From Parachlorella kessleri (lineage: Eukaryota; Chlorophyta; Trebouxiophyceae; Chlorellales; Chlorellaceae), in the NCBI GenBank assembly GCA_001598975.1, contig BBXU01003336.1, positions 1 through 19,657 on the forward strand: a DNA stretch of 19,657 nucleotides, read 5' to 3'. Below the pieces are notes generated by a model. It was not told the origin of the DNA. It did no database searches and saw only the letters and a program-made list of their open reading frames with translations. Made by a program: the position numbers and the translations under genes. Numbering within the stretch: position 1 is the first letter of the stretch; every line of letters starts with the position of its first letter. Of the stretch, positions 18,493 through 19,657 are shown piece after piece.

Positions 18493-19657
18493 GACGTCCT
18501 AGAGGCGCTACAAAACTTGCACCAATAAAGGGAGCAACCTCTCAAGTAGCTCTTGATCGATTACGGCTTATTCCCTGGATAGCTGCCCCATCGTAGTATC
18601 TAAAGCATCTGCACCCGCTTCCCTTGGACTTGCGCCGACGCCAGGTGACAGACCTGCCTGAAACGTGGTCAGGACGACACTGAGTTTACAACGGGTGTGT
18701 TCAAGCAACTTCAATTATTTTCTTTGTCAGACTAGTGTTCCTCAACTGACCTGGTCTTGACAGCAGATATATCTAAAGAATAGAGTCTGGCAAATATGTG
18801 AAGACAATGAACCCAACAAATTACTGTAGCAGTTCAGCACGCAGGCACACTAGCCCACATCACGACTGCACATGCATGGTAGGTAAAGCCAGGCATTGAA
18901 CCACTGGTCTGGCAGAGGTACGCTACACTCAGCGGAACCCATGCCAAACCTCGAGCATGACTTGAGTACAGCCCCAATTTCACATATTAATCAAAAAATT
19001 CAATGGAAGCCATAGAAAACAATGGAAAAGGCATGGAAGATAGGTGCATGTAAAAGGAAGGTACTTGAGAGACTAGACTGAGAGCAGCGAGGCGGGTGGC
19101 CAGCTGTGACTGGCAAAGCACCAGTGGTGGAGGAAGCATGTGGTTGCCCTGCAGGAGCAAGGACGCTGGGCAGGAAACGGGTAACCTAGCAAATTACCAA
19201 GCTTGGAAGGCAACCCCAACTCCCCAGAGGAACACAAGATTGGTGGACATCACCATTTCCTTGAATAGCACTCGAGGATGACAAAACATTGCGGAGCACC
19301 ACAGCGGTGGAGGACACCAAAAAACAGCATGAGAAAGCCTGGCGGTACCGCCGGTGAGACGAATGGAGAGATGATGCAGGAAATAGAAGGACACTTAGCC
19401 TAGTAGTGGCGGGTTCAGGATAGGTAAAGTGAAGGGAGATGGTATGATAAATAGATTAGCAATTGGTGAGAAGTGATATTGAAAAATTAGGTAGCAACCA
19501 CTTTGCCAGGCCTAACACTAGCAATAGAGAGCCTGCAAGCTTGGCTGTCAATAGGACACTTCCCACAGCAACCAGGGACGCATGACATGCGCATGTTTAG
19601 ACTGAGCCTGGCAGAGTCGCGGAGGCCACGCCAGAACTGTCATTATCCAAGCCGGCA
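18493..19657. other. Intergenic region upstream of the PDZ gene
   Basis: No coding exon, RNA gene or clear repeat was recognised. The stretch from about 18690 to 19080 is visibly more A/T-rich than the gene-bearing parts. The PDZ gene promoter and 5' UTR should lie at the 18493 end. Confidence 0.5.

Overview
This looks like nuclear DNA from a green alga (Chlorophyta; a core chlorophyte such as Sphaeropleales or Chlamydomonadales is my guess). Genes are split into short exons by introns of about 100-540 bp with GT(GAG/AAG) donors and ctgcag-like acceptors. TGTAA, the usual chlorophyte polyadenylation signal, lies downstream of several genes. The proteins are plant/algal in kind: a plant-type mitochondrial gamma carbonic anhydrase subunit, a plastid-targeted PDZ protein, an intraflagellar-transport protein and a RanBP1. 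No prokaryotic operon, CRISPR array, tRNA, rRNA or intact transposon was seen.

Layout: (1) 1-1343 +, the 3' end of an amidase-signature gene. (2) 2609-5897 -, a RanBP1-domain protein in seven exons, with one probable GC-AG intron and tandem duplications of the splice junctions around exon 5. (3) 6141-8863 +, CLUAP1/IFT38 in seven exons, head-to-head with RanBP1 across 243 bp. (4) 9380-10965 -, a gamma-type carbonic anhydrase subunit in five exons, tail-to-tail with CLUAP1 with likely overlapping 3' UTRs. (5) 11596-13873 +, a beta carbonic anhydrase of the E. coli Can type with all catalytic motifs, head-to-head with the gamma-CA gene across about 630 bp. (6) 15545-16641 +, an unrecognised glutamine-rich coiled-coil protein. 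(7) 17373-18492 -, a short plastid-targeted single-PDZ protein. The ends of the large gaps (1344-2608, 13874-15544, 18493-19657) hold no gene I can support.

Most exon models rest on two agreeing lines: recognisable family sequence on both sides of each junction, and reading phase kept across every junction. The CDS lengths of the complete genes all come out divisible by three. The most biologically suggestive feature is the divergent pair of carbonic anhydrase genes: the gamma member has lost one of three zinc-ligand histidines, while the beta member keeps a full active site, and they share one intergenic region. The most unusual structural feature is exon 5 of RanBP1, flanked on both sides by tandem copies of its own exon-intron junctions.
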